The notes below the pieces were generated by a model. It saw nothing but the letters and a program-made list of their open reading frames with translations. It was not told the origin of the DNA and ran no database searches. 64,000 bases of DNA. Origin: JACVRM01 sp963809765. Lineage in GTDB: Bacteria; Actinomycetota; Thermoleophilia; Gaiellales; Gaiellaceae. Shown here in pieces: positions 62,451 to 64,000 of the stretch (the stretch's first letter is position 1; the number at the start of each line of letters is the position of its first letter). Location: positions 62,001-126,000 of the forward strand of contig CAWEKT010000003.1 in assembly GCA_963809765.1 (NCBI GenBank), written 5' to 3'. The position numbers and the translations under genes were made by a program.

Positions 62451-63284
62451 GTGGCCACGCTGCACGTACGCAACGTTCCGGACGGGCTCTACGAGGCCCT
62501 TCGGACGCGCGCCGAGCGCGAGGGCCGCTCGATCGGCAGCCAGACGTGCGTTCTCCTCGAGCAGTCTCTGCTCATCGAGCCGCTGCGGCTGTCCTCCCGT
62601 CACGGCCGAGCGGCTCCGCTCGCACCCGCGGAGCGATTCGCACCCCCCGCGCGTGAAGCCGTCGCGCAGGCGGCACGGGAGGCCGCAGCACTGGGTCATG
62701 ACGCCATCGAAACGGAGGATCTGCTTCTTGCCCTGCTGGCCGACGAAGGGAGCGTGGCATCGCACCTGCTCGGGGTGCTGGGCGTCGACCGCGGGAGCGT
62801 GATGGAACGGCTCGGCGACGTTCCAAGCCCCAAGCGCCGCCAATCGGCGGAGCCGCTGCCGTTCGCCCCGGCGGTCAAGGAGGTGCTCGAGCTCGCACTG
62901 CGCGAGTCCCTTGCGCGGGGCGGCCCCGCCGGCACCGCCGCGATCGACTCCGAGGACATCCTCATCGCCCTCGCCGCGTACGGCCAGGGCCAGGCGGCGC
63001 ACGCACTGAGGGAGCTCGGGGTCGAAGCGTCCACGGTGCGCGCGGCGGCGGTTCGCCTGCGGGGCGGCGCTGGACCCCAGCCGGCGTGGTTCGGACCGTT
63101 CGCCACGGCGACCGCCTGGGAGTACCAGACGCTCGATCTGACTGGCGACTCGAAGGCGTGGTCCCAGCAGCTCAACGATGCGGCCTCGGAAGGCTGGGAG
63201 CTGTTCTCGGTGGCCGAAAGCGAGACGCCGCGCGCGATCCTGCGCCGCGTCGCGGGTTTCTCGGCTCCCCCTCCCGACGCCTAG
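62451..63284 (+). CDS. RHH DNA-binding / Clp N-domain / DUF4177 three-part protein
   Basis: 277 residues. Residues 1-40 are a FitA-like ribbon-helix-helix (ATLHVRNVPDGLYEALRTRAEREGRSIGSQ). Residues 65-205 resemble a double Clp repeat N-domain (EAVAQAAREAAALGHDAIETEDLLLALLADEGSVASHLLGVLGVD, then EVLELALRESLARGG, IDSEDILIALA). Residues 222-268 are DUF4177-like (WEYQTLDLTGDSKAWSQQLNDAASEGWELFSV). No AAA+ domain. Possibly a transcription factor that senses ClpC substrates or state; this is inference. GTG start, probably leaderless. Confidence 0.78.
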   Translation: MATLHVRNVPDGLYEALRTRAEREGRSIGSQTCVLLEQSLLIEPLRLSSRHGRAAPLAPAERFAPPAREAVAQAAREAAALGHDAIETEDLLLALLADEGSVASHLLGVLGVDRGSVMERLGDVPSPKRRQSAEPLPFAPAVKEVLELALRESLARGGPAGTAAIDSEDILIALAAYGQGQAAHALRELGVEASTVRAAAVRLRGGAGPQPAWFGPFATATAWEYQTLDLTGDSKAWSQQLNDAASEGWELFSVAESETPRAILRRVAGFSAPPPDA

Positions 63285-64000
63285 CCCCGGCTGGACACGA
63301 GCGGGCCGGTGTCGAGCGGCTCGTAGCCCAGGCGCCCGGCGACCTCCTCGCTGCTCGGCTGCGTGCCCTCGGCCCAGAGCTCACGCAGGAAGTCGCCTGT
63401 GCGTTCGTCCTGCCACCAGCCGTCGCCGACCTCGCGCCGCAGCCACTCGCGCAGCTGCGAGGAGCGGATCCAGGCGCGCAGGTAGTCGGCGGAGTAGAAG
63501 CCGTCGTCCATGTCGGCCAGGTAGTTGCCCGGCGGGTAGTGGATCCCGGCCGCCTCGGTCAGCAGCTCCGAGTAGCGCTCCGGCATGCCCGTCAGGTCGG
63601 CGCCGGCCGACCAGAAGTCCAGCTCGTAGCGCAGCTTCGCCTCGTAGCGCTTGAAGAGGAAGAGCTCGACGAAGTCCGCAGCCTCCGCGTTGGTGGCGGC
63701 CTGCTCGGCCGTGAGCCCGAAGTAGCGCTCGTGCCAGCCCGGCTCCCGGGAGATCGCCTCGAGGATGTACGAGTAGATCTCCGTCAGCGCGTGGTCGCGC
63801 GAGATCGCCCGATACGTGTAGGGCAGGCCTTCGCCCGAGCCGGCGTAGTGCAGCGCGTGGCCGGCCTCGTGCAGGAATGCGCCGTAGTCGTGAAGCCCGC
63901 CCTGGGCCCGGGTGATGAGATGAACGACCTCTGGCGGATCGGACGGAATCACGCAGGCGCGCGGGCTCTTCTGAGGGCGGTCGTCGAGGTCGAGGCGAAT
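63281..64000 (-). CDS. HExxH metallopeptidase (M3-like), 5' end beyond window
   Basis: At least 239 residues, open to the right edge. Zinc motif GAFLHEAGHALHYAGSGEGLPYTYR, with downstream DHALTEIYSYILEAI possibly giving the third ligand (Glu), as in gluzincins. Then FVELFLFKRYEAKLRYELDFW and YLADMDDGFYSADYLRAWI, features of oligoendopeptidase-like M3 relatives. Frame reads through the edge (RPQKSPRACVIPSDPPEVVHLI), so the GTG at 63952 is not the true start. Stop overlaps the stop of the convergent gene. Confidence 0.8.
   Translation of the reverse strand: MRLDLDDRPQKSPRACVIPSDPPEVVHLITRAQGGLHDYGAFLHEAGHALHYAGSGEGLPYTYRAISRDHALTEIYSYILEAISREPGWHERYFGLTAEQAATNAEAADFVELFLFKRYEAKLRYELDFWSAGADLTGMPERYSELLTEAAGIHYPPGNYLADMDDGFYSADYLRAWIRSSQLREWLRREVGDGWWQDERTGDFLRELWAEGTQPSSEEVAGRLGYEPLDTGPLVSSRG

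Noticed and set aside
1..64000. Mobile elements, prophage, CRISPR arrays, rRNA
   Set aside because: No transposase, integrase, Cas protein, regular repeat-spacer array or rRNA-like sequence was found on either strand.

Overview
The window is very GC-rich DNA, densely packed on both strands and typical of a high-GC actinobacterium. Thermoleophilia (Gaiellales/Solirubrobacterales-like) is my best guess, from the mix of LAL and NarL-type regulators, collagen-like and DUF7144/DUF6325 proteins, and abundant leaderless promoters; no rRNA is present to confirm it. There is no phage, transposase, integrase or CRISPR array. Many conserved genes are broken by single-base frame changes (aspS, hisS 3' end, an ABC exporter, a cyclase, pepD, OTC and others). 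Because essential genes are affected, I read most of these as sequence errors rather than decay.

Layout. 1-10.5 kb: partial mnmA, a GNAT enzyme, envelope-like hypotheticals, a DivIVA-like coiled coil, and an overlapping metallo-hydrolase/hisS/aspS operon. 10.5-16.6 kb: histidine catabolism (hutI, hutU, hutH and a stand-alone glutamate formimidoyltransferase). Its partner, a stand-alone cyclodeaminase-type protein, lies at 58.9-59.5 kb, so the usual FTCD enzyme is split. 16.7-25.9 kb: HIT protein plus uracil-DNA glycosylase, a collagen-like exported protein, a hydrolase-cyclase, a pair of ABC exporters, an HD phosphohydrolase and tRNA-Gln. 26-44 kb: an accessory or stress-like block with three regulators, one histidine kinase, membrane proteins, flippase-like proteins, a phospholipase D and pepD. 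44-54 kb: a secreted protein, a Dcu-type carrier, an amino-acid permease, catabolic-type ornithine carbamoyltransferase and carbamate kinase (arginine/citrulline fermentation-like), a ThrE remnant, an MFS exporter and a HerA-like ATPase. 54-64 kb: an MFS-cNMP fusion, a small DDVEAH-repeat protein, an intracellular subtilase with GAF protein, an ECF sigma factor, aquaporin, tag, tRNA-Glu, an RHH-ClpN-DUF4177 protein and a partial HExxH peptidase.

Three non-coding signals stand out. (1) Five dispersed intergenic copies (about 240-310 bp) of one structured element whose hairpin arms change in a compensatory way between copies: a candidate new structured RNA or repeat family. (2) A 19-bp dyad-like motif, consensus TCATCCCRACCGGGTGATG, upstream of about eleven genes, almost all in the 26-55 kb block, including a response regulator: a candidate regulon. 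(3) TANNNT -10 boxes 6-8 nt before start codons at nine genes, which predicts leaderless transcripts.
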